In this document: positions 40,151 to 50,056 of the stretch, in pieces
How the letters are laid out: the number at the start of each line of letters is the position of its first letter
Position numbering within the stretch: position 1 is the stretch's first letter
Assembly (NCBI GenBank): GCA_946402335.1
Contig: CAMIWE010000001.1
Coordinates: 106,775-170,774, forward strand
Direction of reading: 5' to 3'
Origin: an uncultured Lachnoclostridium sp.
GTDB taxonomy: Bacteria > Bacillota > Clostridia > Lachnospirales > Lachnospiraceae
DNA length: 64,000 nucleotides
Made by a program: the position numbers and the translations under genes
The notes under the pieces: generated by a model
Told to the model about the DNA's origin: nothing
Seen by the model: the letters and a program-made list of their open reading frames with translations, nothing else
Database searches by the model: none

Positions 40151-41488
40151 TTACACCTTTCTCAGGTACAGGTTCACCGTAAACCCGTTTTCGTTATAAA
40201 CTTCCGCACCGCCGCCCTGTTTCTCCATATAGGAGCGCACCAGGTAAAGCCCGAGTCCGAACCCGGCCTTCTCCTTCGCAGCGCTTCCTCGGTAATATTT
40301 CTGCATCAGCATCGGAAGCTCGTCCTCCGGCGCGCCCGGCCCGTCGTCATGGATCCGGATACGGACAAATACGGCGTCCGTCTTATCCGCCGCCTTCATC
40401 GTTACTTCCTCAAACCGGACATGAATGTCGGTGCCGGCGTATTTGTGCGAGTTTCCGACCACGTTGTCGATGACCTGCTCCATGCGAAGCCGGTCCATGT
40501 AAACAAGGCAATGGGGAATCGGATTGTCCAAAAAAATGTTTCCGTAATTTTTCAGATTGCGGAAGTACTCTTCGATTACCGTCGAACTCTCCTCCACCGG
40601 CTTCACCTCGATGCGGTCGAGTTCCTCAAGCGTCGTCTGGAATACATTGTCCATCAGCTGCTTGATCGTATCGGTTTTATGAGAGATGGTCTGCGCCTTC
40701 TCAAGCACATCTTTTGCATCCGCAATGGCCTCTTCCCGCTCCGCATTTCCTTCCGCCGCTCCGTCCGTGCCCTCTGTAAGCTGCCCGAGGCGTCTTTGCT
40801 GGCGCAACTCAAGCACTTCACAGGTCGCCCGGATCGTTGCAACCGGGGTTTTGATATCATGGGCAAGCTCTGCAACAAGTTCCTTCTTCGCCTTTTCCGC
40901 TTCCGTCTCGCGTTCCCGAGACGCCCGCAGCTCCTCCCGCATAAGGTCAAAACCTTCCACCAGGTTCCCGAAGGGGTTATGTTTTCGGATCGGCAGCGGA
41001 ACATCGAGATTGCCTTTTGCAATCTCGCCCGCGAGATTCTTCATCTCCCGCGTCGGCTTCAGCAGATACCAGTCCAAAAGGCCGACAAATACGAGCCCGA
41101 GGGCAAATACGACGCACCAGAATACAATCATCGTCCGCCTGGTCCGGCGGCGTGATGCCTCAAATCCGCCACTCACGTCATGCCAGATTACTTTTCCGAT
41201 CACTTCGCCTTCCGGCGCGAAATCCATCACAAGGGCATAATCCGCATATCCCCGCACGATTTCCGCCTCCGAGTCGCTTAAGAGAACGATCCTGCAGCCA
41301 TGCGCCGCCTCGATTTCCGGGATGCCTTTGCCGGCAAGATATTCCTCCGCGATGCGGTGGATCTCGTCGTTGTATGCCACCATATCCCTAGACTTCATCG
41401 TACGTTGCTTCGTCGCATGCAGCATGATAAAAAGCGCGGCCAGCATGATCAGGACATACGCGATCACAATTCGGTTCCGATACTTCAT
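40151..41488 (-). CDS. Sensor histidine kinase
   Basis: HAMP region, ELAHDIKTPVATIRATCEVL H-box, GFGLGLYLVRSYMEKQGG G-box. Confidence 0.9.
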   Translation of the reverse strand: MKYRNRIVIAYVLIMLAALFIMLHATKQRTMKSRDMVAYNDEIHRIAEEYLAGKGIPEIEAAHGCRIVLLSDSEAEIVRGYADYALVMDFAPEGEVIGKVIWHDVSGGFEASRRRTRRTMIVFWCVVFALGLVFVGLLDWYLLKPTREMKNLAGEIAKGNLDVPLPIRKHNPFGNLVEGFDLMREELRASRERETEAEKAKKELVAELAHDIKTPVATIRATCEVLELRQQRRLGQLTEGTDGAAEGNAEREEAIADAKDVLEKAQTISHKTDTIKQLMDNVFQTTLEELDRIEVKPVEESSTVIEEYFRNLKNYGNIFLDNPIPHCLVYMDRLRMEQVIDNVVGNSHKYAGTDIHVRFEEVTMKAADKTDAVFVRIRIHDDGPGAPEDELPMLMQKYYRGSAAKEKAGFGLGLYLVRSYMEKQGGGAEVYNENGFTVNLYLRKV

Positions 41489-42174
41489 TCCTCAGTCTCC
41501 AAAATATATCCCGTGCCCCAGACGGTCTTGATAAGCGCCGGCGCATTCGGGTCGTCTTCCAGTTTCTCACGAAGCTTACGGATATGCACATTCAGCGTTC
41601 CGTCGCTGTAAAATGTATCGCCCCATACCTCATTGAACAGAACTTCCTTCGTTACGATCGTGTTGCGGTGCTCATAAAGACACTTAAGAAGGGCAAATTC
41701 CTTCGCCTTTAACGGAATCCGCTCCCCGTTACGGACTGCCGACATCGTTGCGGCATCTAAGGCAAATGCGACCGTTGTTCCGGTTCCCACGGCCCAGGCC
41801 TCCCGTAACCGGCCGACCCGCTTCAGGTTGACCTTTACCTTTGCAAGAAGGACCGAAAGGCTGTAAGGCTTTTTGATATAATCGTCCCCGCCGATGCTGA
41901 GCGCCGCCAGCACGTCATCGTCACTCTGGCGGGCGCTGATGAAGAGAATCGGAAGGTCATACTCTTCCCTGAGCTTTTTGCAGACCGAAAAACCGGAGCC
42001 GTCGCCGAGATTGATGTCAAGAAGAATCAGCTCCGCCGTATTTTCCTCAAAAAAAGCATAGCAGGCCGCTGCACTGTAAACGCTTGCCGCCGTCACATCG
42101 AACATCGTCAGATATTCCGCCGTCATCTTTGCAAGCTCAATTTCATCATCAACAATCAAAACCTGGTAATGCAT
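41485..42174 (-). CDS. OmpR-family response regulator
   Basis: MHYQVLIVDDEIELAKMTAEYL; VHIRKLREKLEDDPNAPALIKTVWGTGYIL; ATG 42174 with GGAGGG RBS. Confidence 0.93.
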   Translation of the reverse strand: MHYQVLIVDDEIELAKMTAEYLTMFDVTAASVYSAAACYAFFEENTAELILLDINLGDGSGFSVCKKLREEYDLPILFISARQSDDDVLAALSIGGDDYIKKPYSLSVLLAKVKVNLKRVGRLREAWAVGTGTTVAFALDAATMSAVRNGERIPLKAKEFALLKCLYEHRNTIVTKEVLFNEVWGDTFYSDGTLNVHIRKLREKLEDDPNAPALIKTVWGTGYILETEE

Positions 42175-42333
42175 GGTTCCCTCCGATTTCTTTAGGTCTT
42201 CCGCCGGTTCGGTCCGCTTATTATATCCAGTATAGCACGGCGAAAGAAAAAGCAAAAGACCGAAACACGAATAAGCTCCTTGAGCCCTTCAACTAAATCC
42301 CTTGCTTTCGTTCATTTTATATGATATTTTTAC

Positions 42334-42392
42334 TGTATGGGAAATTTTTTACGCCCGTTATGGATTACCATCTTTTTCGGGCTTCCCATACA
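42334..42392. promoter_or_regulatory. Nested inverted-repeat element (candidate structured 5' leader)
   Basis: TGTATGGGAA...GCCCG..ATGG.ATTA.CCAT...CGGGCTTCCCATACA: 10-, 5- and 4-bp nested stems. Confidence 0.55.
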
Positions 42393-42433
42393 AGGGGTAT
42401 TACATAATAATTTGTTACGGGAGGTTGTGAAAA

Positions 42434-42898
42434 ATGAAAAATGTTCTGAAAAGGCTCGTCTGTTTCGTTTGTCTGTTTGCCCTGGTAGCAACCATGTTTC
42501 CAGCTAACGTCGCTGAAGCTGCCACGAAGAAAACCATCAAAAAAGGCCAAACCGTAAAGGTAAAGGTCGGCTGGAATGGCGACACGATAAATGTTACTTT
42601 GACGGGCATAACCAATACTGCGCAGTGCCAAGGCCATCCATCTTGGGTATCCGTCAAGAAAAACGGCTATAATACTTTTACCATTACAATAGACAGACGG
42701 AAGAATGTCAAGGACGATCACATAGTTCCTTTCAATTCCGACACGAAGGAACGGTCCGGAGATATTGTATTCCGGGAAGGCGGCAAGGTTTATACACTTC
42801 GTGTGACACAGAAGGCCCACCCGTATAATGTGATGGCTTATCATTTGGTTCTAGCGGGTTGGAAACTCTACGAAATCAACCGGAAATTTCTTTGGTAA
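42434..42898 (+). CDS. Small secreted protein (signal peptide plus beta-rich, BACON-like domain)
   Basis: MKNVLKRLVCFVCLFALVATMFPANVAEAA signal peptide; HPSWVSVKKNGYNTFTITIDRRKN and SGDIVFREGGKVYTLRVTQKA pattern. Confidence 0.7.
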   Translation: MKNVLKRLVCFVCLFALVATMFPANVAEAATKKTIKKGQTVKVKVGWNGDTINVTLTGITNTAQCQGHPSWVSVKKNGYNTFTITIDRRKNVKDDHIVPFNSDTKERSGDIVFREGGKVYTLRVTQKAHPYNVMAYHLVLAGWKLYEINRKFLW

Positions 42899-42933
42899 AT
42901 CTTTCATTTGATATTGTTACTGTTCTGCATCAA

Positions 42934-42970
42934 AAGCGGGAAGCCCGCTAAAGGCTTCCCGCTTCTTTCT
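42934..42970. terminator. Intrinsic terminator between convergent genes
   Basis: AGCGGGAAGCC-CGCTAAA-GGCTTCCCGCT then TCTTTCTTTT. Confidence 0.85.
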
Positions 42971-42974
42971 TTTC

Positions 42975-45374
42975 TTATTCCTCCGTGATCATCTCAACCG
43001 GTTTCATGCGGCGTACACGCAAACCCATGAGGGCGGCGGTAACGGCTGCCATCAGGATGATACTTGCGGCGCTTATGGTCTTAAAGAAGATCGATGCGCC
43101 GAAAACGACCTTCTTCATGCCGAACAGACTGAAGATTACCCGGCACAGGGCGCTTCCCGCGGGGCCTGCAAGAACGACCCCGAGGATGCTCCCGATTATT
43201 ACGGCGGGAAGGTTGGAAAGCATAATCTGCACAATCTGCTGGCCGCTCGTCATGCCGAGGGCCTTGTCAATGCCCATGGCGCGCCATTCGCGGGTAATCT
43301 TTCCGCGGATGATCAGGGCAATGGTAAACGAAACGATGAATATGGTAACCAGGGAAATTACGGCACATACCGCTTTCATGGCCATCGACACCGTACCGGT
43401 CGTAACCTTCATGTATTTCTCGCTGTTGACGATAACAAAGTCATTGCAGTCATGCGCCGCACAGACGTCCTTTACTCCCTTTTCCATATCGTCAAAGCCG
43501 TAGCCTTCCTTTGCGGTAATGATAAAGGTTACTTTTTCAACGGAACCGAGCACTTTCACGGCTCCCGCAAGCGTCATGTTGGCGGTTCTGCCCATTCGCT
43601 CCATCCGCTGGTCAAATCCCGTTACGATATATTCCGCCGATTTCTTTCCGAGCGTTACCGTTACAACGTCTCCGATTCCGCAGCCGAGCTCCTCGGCAAG
43701 CGCCTGCGTCAGTAAGATCTCGTTGTCATGCTTCTCCACGCGGCCCTTAAGCATCATCAGATTGAGACGCTTATTCGTATCCTCATCGGCAAATGTGTAA
43801 GCGGAATACTCCTTTTCCCCGAACCGGATGACCGGTTCAAATCCGACATACATTAAACTGTTGCTGACGCCTTCCATTTTCGCCAGGTCTTCCTCGCAGG
43901 CAGGGTCGACGTTCATCACCTGAATCGTACCGATCTCGAAGGCGAACATCTCGCCCATCGCGTTTTTATTCATGCCAAACGACTCATAAAGCGCAAAACC
44001 ACAGGTCATCGCGATAGCAAGAATCGCCGTGATCGCAATCAGCAGGATGCTTCTCCGCTTTCCGCCGAGGGTGCTCTTAAGTGACATCGCAACCGGAAGC
44101 GGCATAGCCGTCTTATCAAGCGGAATATGGTTCTTTTTGTAGTTATGGGTATTGATTCCGCCGCGCAGCGCGTCGAGAACCGTAATCTTCTTATACCGAC
44201 CGCCTAGAAGCCATGCGATCAGAAGCGTGGTAAGCGAAAGTCCGAAAAGCGTACCGATCGCCGCGCCGACATTGACCGGCTGGTTCCACGAGATGCCGAG
44301 GATACTGCTTACAAGGTTTCCGAAGGGCTTCTGCGTCAACAGTCCCGCAAAGATACCGATCTTACTTCCGACATAGGCAACCACGACAATCTGCACGCAC
44401 AGCGCCGCACGAAGCGTCGCGGTCGTATAGCCGGCTGCCTCCAAAATTCCGGTATTCTTCATGTTCCGAAGGATGAAGTCCCTTACACCATAAGCGATGA
44501 TGACAAATGCGACTGCCAAAACGATAACTGCGAACAGAAGGACCACGGCCATAACGACCTGCGGAAGGAACTGTGCGCCGCCGCGCATCATCTGCCAGTT
44601 AACCGCCGTAAAGTTGTTATAATTCCGCTCCGGATGCTCTTCCTCTGCGTTCGCGATCAGCCTGTGATAGGCCGTCGTAACCGCCTTCTCGACATCCGCG
44701 GTCAGAAGTCCGTCATCCAGTGCCTTTTCGTCCACTTTTCCGCGGAATATCATGCCCATTCCCGCAAGTCCCGGATGGCTTGCTGCAATCGTATCGATTC
44801 TCGACCGGGACATATGGCAGTAATAAATCGTAACGTTAATGGATGACGAGAAGTAAGGGTCCTCGGTATAGCCCGCAACGCGGAAGGAATATACGGTATC
44901 GTTAAATTTCAGTTCCATCGTGTCGCCGACTGCGAAGCGGCTCTTTAAAAACATCGGAACCAGAATGTCGTCCTCACCAAGGTTCTTCGAATCGATTCCG
45001 AGATTCATGTATTTCGGGTTGACGGTGTACGGCTCCACATAAAACTCGTACTCCTCAAACTCCTTGTCCTTCGTATTCCGGTAAGAGCAGTACAGCCGAA
45101 GAAACGGCGTCTTCTCCACATCGACAATGTCCCTGGTTTCGGCAAATGCCTGTTCCCACGCCGTAACTTCCTCCTCATAATCGTCTCCGAAGATGAGTAC
45201 TTCCGCGCCGTTTACGTCTTCAAAACGGCTGTTCATTACCTTTCCCATTCCGAGAAGCGCCGAAGCGCACTGGAAGATCAGGAACGAAGCAAGCATCGTG
45301 AACAGAAGAAACGTAATCATGTCGCCCTTCTGCTTTTTCATATTGTTCCAGGCAATAAAGCAAAGCTTATACAT
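42975..45374 (-). CDS. ABC transporter permease (FtsX/MacB-like)
   Basis: Duplicated FtsX-type TM cores with large extracytoplasmic loops. Confidence 0.88.
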   Translation of the reverse strand: MYKLCFIAWNNMKKQKGDMITFLLFTMLASFLIFQCASALLGMGKVMNSRFEDVNGAEVLIFGDDYEEEVTAWEQAFAETRDIVDVEKTPFLRLYCSYRNTKDKEFEEYEFYVEPYTVNPKYMNLGIDSKNLGEDDILVPMFLKSRFAVGDTMELKFNDTVYSFRVAGYTEDPYFSSSINVTIYYCHMSRSRIDTIAASHPGLAGMGMIFRGKVDEKALDDGLLTADVEKAVTTAYHRLIANAEEEHPERNYNNFTAVNWQMMRGGAQFLPQVVMAVVLLFAVIVLAVAFVIIAYGVRDFILRNMKNTGILEAAGYTTATLRAALCVQIVVVAYVGSKIGIFAGLLTQKPFGNLVSSILGISWNQPVNVGAAIGTLFGLSLTTLLIAWLLGGRYKKITVLDALRGGINTHNYKKNHIPLDKTAMPLPVAMSLKSTLGGKRRSILLIAITAILAIAMTCGFALYESFGMNKNAMGEMFAFEIGTIQVMNVDPACEEDLAKMEGVSNSLMYVGFEPVIRFGEKEYSAYTFADEDTNKRLNLMMLKGRVEKHDNEILLTQALAEELGCGIGDVVTVTLGKKSAEYIVTGFDQRMERMGRTANMTLAGAVKVLGSVEKVTFIITAKEGYGFDDMEKGVKDVCAAHDCNDFVIVNSEKYMKVTTGTVSMAMKAVCAVISLVTIFIVSFTIALIIRGKITREWRAMGIDKALGMTSGQQIVQIMLSNLPAVIIGSILGVVLAGPAGSALCRVIFSLFGMKKVVFGASIFFKTISAASIILMAAVTAALMGLRVRRMKPVEMITEE

Positions 45375-45375
45375 C

Positions 45376-46188
45376 TTACCACCCCATTTCCTGTAAGAAC
45401 GCCTTCAGTTTCACATGACGTTCCTTGGCCTCACTGAGTTTCGGGTTGCTCTCGTCACGGTAATCCCCGGCGTAAGGTCCGAGATCGATTTCCGAGGTGA
45501 TCACGCCGTCGGCGAGATACAGGATGCGGTTGCCGCGCTCGGCGGCCTTGATCGTGTGCGTTACCATAACAATGCTCTGGCCCTGCTTGTTCAGGTCCGT
45601 CAGGATGTTGAGCACATTTTCCGTATTCTGGGAGTTTAACGCGCCGGTCGGTTCGTCGGCGTACAGGATCTCGGGCTCGTTGATGACGCCTCTGACAACG
45701 GCTACCCGCTGCTGCTGGCCGCCCGAAAGCTGTGCCGGGAATTTGCGCTGGTCACGCTCCTCGATTTCCACGCTGGTAAGGAGCTTCTTCGCACGCTCCG
45801 CAAGTGCCTTGCGGTCCTTATTCTTCAAAAGGCCGCACACCATGACATTATCAAGCGCGCTCATCGAATCGTTCAGATAATTCTGCTGGAAGACAAATCC
45901 GGCATGGTCTCTGCGGAACTTTGCCAGCTCGTCATTGCCGTACTTCGAGATTTCCACCTCCCGGCCGTCAACGTGGTAGGTTACCGTTCCGAGGGTCGGC
46001 CGGTCCATACCGGAGAGCGTGTAGAGGAGCGTGCTCTTACCGGAACCGGAGTTTCCCATGATAACCGTAAAATCTCCTCTGCAGATGTTCAGGTTCAGAT
46101 TTTTCAGCACGTGCTGCTGCACGCTTTCGTTGGAAAAGGTCTTGCTTAAGTCCTTTGCGGTTACAATTGCTTCTTTTTTCTCACTCAT
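45376..46188 (-). CDS. ABC transporter ATP-binding protein
   Basis: MGNSGSGKSTLL Walker A; LSGGQQQRVAVVRGV signature; EILYADEPTGALNS Walker B. Confidence 0.95.
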   Translation of the reverse strand: MSEKKEAIVTAKDLSKTFSNESVQQHVLKNLNLNICRGDFTVIMGNSGSGKSTLLYTLSGMDRPTLGTVTYHVDGREVEISKYGNDELAKFRRDHAGFVFQQNYLNDSMSALDNVMVCGLLKNKDRKALAERAKKLLTSVEIEERDQRKFPAQLSGGQQQRVAVVRGVINEPEILYADEPTGALNSQNTENVLNILTDLNKQGQSIVMVTHTIKAAERGNRILYLADGVITSEIDLGPYAGDYRDESNPKLSEAKERHVKLKAFLQEMGW

Positions 46189-46214
46189 TTTTATTTCCTC
46201 GCTTTCTTACGCGT

Positions 46215-46274
46215 TTACTTTCTGTTCGCGGACCAAAAAAAAGACTTCCGGTCGTCCGCTGCTGTATTAACCAT
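46215..46274 (-). CDS. Candidate 19-aa leader/upstream ORF overlapping a terminator
   Basis: MVNTAADDRKSFFWSANRK*; AAGGA 8 nt before ATG; spans the terminator 3' arm and T-tract. Confidence 0.4.
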   Translation of the reverse strand: MVNTAADDRKSFFWSANRK

Positions 46275-46299
46275 ACAACAGTTCCTTCCGAAAGTCTTT
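46235..46299 (-). terminator. Terminator with nested hairpin upstream of the ABC transporter
   Basis: AAAGACUUUCGG / CCGGAAGUCUUU 12-bp outer stem, inner CUGUUGUAU / AUACAGCAG stem, U8 tract. Confidence 0.75.
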
Positions 46300-46341
46300 A
46301 CGCAACTCCTGTGCGTTTCTTAATCATTTCTTAAATCGGTT

Positions 46342-46806
46342 TTATGCCTCTTCGTCGTCATCATCCTCAACGAAGTATCTTACGACATTCTCCTCGTAGG
46401 TATCATATACCTCGATCTTGCAGTCCGGATTGCTTTTCTTTAAGTTATTCATGCGAAGCTTGAACCACCACTGCTTATACTCGGTCGCCATTTCGGGATC
46501 GGGATACGTAAAATACTCCGCGCAAGGCAGCTGTGCGCACTGGGAACAATCATGAATCCCTTTCTCTGCGGTGCAGGCATAATACGGGCACGGAGCCGTG
46601 GTCCCGAACATCTGGTACCAGAGCGGACGGCCCTGACGGTTTCTGCAGCCGTCACAGGTAACGCCGTAGTCGTCGCATTTGCCGCAGAACGTTCCGCAGG
46701 GATTGATCTCCTTCTTCTGTGCTTCGGTAAGTCCTTCCCCGATCAGTTCCGGCTTAAAATCCACGCCGTATTTTGCAAATTCTTCTTTAATCTTCGAATA
46801 ATCCAT
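46342..46806 (-). CDS. DUF3795-like Cys-rich protein
   Basis: CGTFCGKCDDYGVTCDGCRNRQGRPLWYQ...CPYYACTAEKGIHDCSQCAQLPC. Confidence 0.75.
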   Translation of the reverse strand: MDYSKIKEEFAKYGVDFKPELIGEGLTEAQKKEINPCGTFCGKCDDYGVTCDGCRNRQGRPLWYQMFGTTAPCPYYACTAEKGIHDCSQCAQLPCAEYFTYPDPEMATEYKQWWFKLRMNNLKKSNPDCKIEVYDTYEENVVRYFVEDDDDEEA

Positions 46807-47044
46807 AGTTTCACCGCAGGTTCACCCTGCCTCCTCCTTCCTATATTACGCCGATCGAATCGGCAATCCCACACCATCATAATTATAGCATGATTATCCG
46901 GCTCGGACAATCAGTCCGGGGCGTCGGATTTGCCCTTTCGGAAAATGCAAAATTTTCTGTCATTCCCCCGAGACATTGTTGCGGAATGCCTTCGCATCCT
47001 TTATACTTAAAGGAGTACATTATACTTTTGGGGAGGGTTTTAGC

Positions 47045-48211
47045 ATGACCAAATGGCCTGACATTTTTACCTTTGATGACGGACGCCGGTTAACGGATCC
47101 GAGCGAGTGGGAAGCACGCGCAGCGGAACTGCGCAAACAATATGAAGACTGCATGTACGGCGTATGGAGGAGCGGCGAAACCGTTTCCTTCCGAATCGAA
47201 AACGAAGGCGCGCAGATGATTTCGTTCTTCGGCATCATTCCCGCGGAGGGCGCAAAGAATCTGACCGTCACCGTTTCCCAAAACGGGCGCACCGGCTCCT
47301 GGTCGATGCCCGTATTCCTTCCGGACCCGGCGAAGGCGGCACGGCCCGAGGGCGGCTATCCGGTTATCATCAGCATGCACGGGCTTCCTTCCATGGAAGC
47401 AGCCTTAAGCCGCGGCTACGCGGTCATCCCGAACAACAGCACGCTGGTTGCATCGGACGACATCAACCATAACGGCGCCTTTTACGAACTGTATCCGTAT
47501 AACGAAGAAGAACCGGCGACCCAGACCGGCGCTCTGATGGCCTGGGCATGGGGCCTCTCGAAGATTTTAGATGCCCTCTATGCGGGCGCTGCTGCAGAAC
47601 TCGGCATCAATCCGGACCTGTCCATCGTGACCGGCGTTTCCCGATGGGGCAAAGCAACCGCCGTCTGCGGCGCGTTCGATCCCCGCTTCCGCCTGGTCGC
47701 TCCCGCCTGCTCGGGTGCCGGCGGACTTGCGCTTTACCGCTACACTTCCGAGGGACGTACCTACGACCTTTCCGCCGTCGGCGCTTCGGACGCCTATACC
47801 TACGGAACGAACGAGCCGCTCAGCTGCCTCCAGTCGGATTCGGAGCGCGGGTGGTTTAATGAAGCATTCCGCCAATACGCTTCTCCGGACGACATTCCGG
47901 TAGAGCAATACGAACTGGCCGCGCTGGCAGCAGGCGCGGACCGCTGTTACTTCCTGATTGCAGCCTGCACCGGCGAGGACTGGGTGAACGCCCCTTCCAT
48001 GTGGGAATGCTACCGCGAGGCGGACAAGCTGTACGGCTTCCTCGGATACGGCGACCGGTTTGTATGCCATTTTCACAAGGAAGGACATGCCGTTTTGGAA
48101 GAGGATTTCGACCTTATGCTCCCGTACTTTGACCGAATGATCCGGGACCTGCCGGCCGAGATTGATCTTACCGCGTTAAAAACATCCGTATATAAAAATC
48201 AGGAGCAGTGA
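47045..48211 (+). CDS. Glucuronoyl esterase (CE15)-like alpha/beta hydrolase
   Basis: ATGALMAWAWGLSKILDAL; TGVSRWGKATAVCGAFDPRFRLVAPACSGAGG nucleophile-elbow context. Confidence 0.75.
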   Translation: MTKWPDIFTFDDGRRLTDPSEWEARAAELRKQYEDCMYGVWRSGETVSFRIENEGAQMISFFGIIPAEGAKNLTVTVSQNGRTGSWSMPVFLPDPAKAARPEGGYPVIISMHGLPSMEAALSRGYAVIPNNSTLVASDDINHNGAFYELYPYNEEEPATQTGALMAWAWGLSKILDALYAGAAAELGINPDLSIVTGVSRWGKATAVCGAFDPRFRLVAPACSGAGGLALYRYTSEGRTYDLSAVGASDAYTYGTNEPLSCLQSDSERGWFNEAFRQYASPDDIPVEQYELAALAAGADRCYFLIAACTGEDWVNAPSMWECYREADKLYGFLGYGDRFVCHFHKEGHAVLEEDFDLMLPYFDRMIRDLPAEIDLTALKTSVYKNQEQ

Positions 48212-48252
48212 TTCACTGCTCCCGTATATTTCGTTTTCTCATTCCAGCGAGC

Positions 48253-49458
48253 TCATTCCCGATTGTAAGGATCGGGGTCGGGTTCCGCCGGATTATTATT
48301 CAGTTCTTCGGTAGGCGCGCCGGCCTCGGTACGGATATCGGGAACCGTATGCACCGCATTTTCCTCGGCGATGAGTTCCTTCTTTTTCTTCTTGCCGGCA
48401 AGGATATTGGCGAAAATGGTAAATATGCCGCAGCTGATCAGCAGGAAGTAATACGTGATTCCGCGATTTAGAAGAAGGCCTGCGCCCATCATGGACTCAT
48501 GGAACAGCTTTCGCTGCAGATTTACGAATACCGCCTCGTTGGCGCCTGCCGCTCCGGGAATCGGAAGCATGTCCACCGACAGGGAAAGAATCGCCTGTAC
48601 GGATACAACGCTGAACCAGTCCACATGATGCACGCCGAGTGCCTTCGCAACGAAGAACGTAACGGAGAAGAATGCCAGCCGCTGCGCGATCGTGTACAAA
48701 AACAGGCGGAAGATCACCCATTTGTTGTTCTTTAAAAAGGCAGAGCCTTCGCGGTACATGGCAATGGAGTTGTCGGCCTTCGTACGCGTCTGGGAAGGAT
48801 GCTTCACGATATGCAGTTTCGCACCGATGTTAATGATGCCGTTTACGGCCGCCGAAGCAATCGACGGACGGAATATGCAAAGCAGGATTACGGTGATGGA
48901 AATCAGCTGGAATATAACGCCGATGGAGAACAGAATCGGCACGCGGGAGATGGAACCAAGTACCAGATCGGTCCGGAATATCAGTGCCGCTATAAAGATT
49001 GTCAGGAAGGCGGCCTTATATAATACCGCAACCATCATGCACGCCAAAGCGCCGACCAGGACATCCACCCCAAGCCGGCTCATATATACCATTTGTATCG
49101 GTTGACCGCCCGACGCCCCGGGCGTAATCTGTGCAAAAAAATACTCAACGTTGGAAAGCAGGAAGCATTTCCACAGGGTGATCTTCTGTTTCATGCCTGT
49201 GAACATGACCTTCAGCTGTACCGATTCGACAAATACGAAGAAGATCATGGATGCAGCCGCAAGTATAATCCAACCCTTTTTTGCATGCTTCAGATGACGG
49301 ATAATCCGGTGTGCCTCATCCCCGTGGAACATAATGACCATGGTGATCACGGCTACGCCGATGACGATCAGCAGCTGCAGAAGCATGCCGATTTTATCTC
49401 TGAACTTTTTCAAGGGACCCCCCGAAAACATGGAAAAATAAATAGCGAAAACAATCAC
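48253..49458 (-). CDS. Lysylphosphatidylglycerol synthase TM-region (flippase-like) protein
   Basis: Multi-pass protein; LKHAKKGWIILAAASMIFFVFVESVQLKVMF; FFAQITPGASGGQPIQMVYMSRLG; PIPGAAGANEAVFV. Confidence 0.85.
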   Translation of the reverse strand: MIVFAIYFSMFSGGPLKKFRDKIGMLLQLLIVIGVAVITMVIMFHGDEAHRIIRHLKHAKKGWIILAAASMIFFVFVESVQLKVMFTGMKQKITLWKCFLLSNVEYFFAQITPGASGGQPIQMVYMSRLGVDVLVGALACMMVAVLYKAAFLTIFIAALIFRTDLVLGSISRVPILFSIGVIFQLISITVILLCIFRPSIASAAVNGIINIGAKLHIVKHPSQTRTKADNSIAMYREGSAFLKNNKWVIFRLFLYTIAQRLAFFSVTFFVAKALGVHHVDWFSVVSVQAILSLSVDMLPIPGAAGANEAVFVNLQRKLFHESMMGAGLLLNRGITYYFLLISCGIFTIFANILAGKKKKKELIAEENAVHTVPDIRTEAGAPTEELNNNPAEPDPDPYNRE

Positions 49459-49557
49459 TTACGCACTACTAATTTGTACCACGAACGGGGGGTTTTGTCA
49501 ATGTAAATCCGCCTTACACGTGTCTGTTTTTCCTTGCTTTCGGGCACTCCTCCGGGA

Positions 49558-49989
49558 CTATTTGCAATACGCTTTCAAAAAACGAATCGCCTCGCGGTAT
49601 CCGTCAAATCCAAGCCCCTCATACCGCTTCAGGCAGGCAAGTCCCGCATAGGAAATCTGCCGGAAGTCCTCCCGTTCGGATACTTTTGAAAGGTGCACCT
49701 CCACAGCCGGCAGGGAAACCGCCTTCAGCGCGTCCAGAATCGCCACACTTGTATGCGTATAGGCAGCGGGATTGATCACAATGCCGTCATATACGCCGAG
49801 CGCCTCCTGGATCTTATCGACCAGAACGCCTTCGTGGTTGCTCTGGAAGCAGTCCGCCTCCACGCCTTCCTCCTTCGCGGACTGCTCGATAAAATCAACC
49901 AGCGCCGCATAGTTTTTCGTCCCGTATACCGCGGGTTCGCGAATGCCTAACATGTTAAGATTCGGACCGTTTAACACCAACAGTTTCAT
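49558..49989 (-). CDS. aroQ: 3-dehydroquinate dehydratase type II
   Basis: MKLLVLNGPNLNMLGIREPAVYG; QSNHEGVLVDKIQEAL; INPAAYTHTSVAI. Confidence 0.95.
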   Translation of the reverse strand: MKLLVLNGPNLNMLGIREPAVYGTKNYAALVDFIEQSAKEEGVEADCFQSNHEGVLVDKIQEALGVYDGIVINPAAYTHTSVAILDALKAVSLPAVEVHLSKVSEREDFRQISYAGLACLKRYEGLGFDGYREAIRFLKAYCK

Positions 49990-50056
49990 ATTCTGTTCCT
50001 TTTCCGAACGCAGAACTTTCTTCCGCGTTCCGTGCGGCATCCATGCCGCAGGTTTT

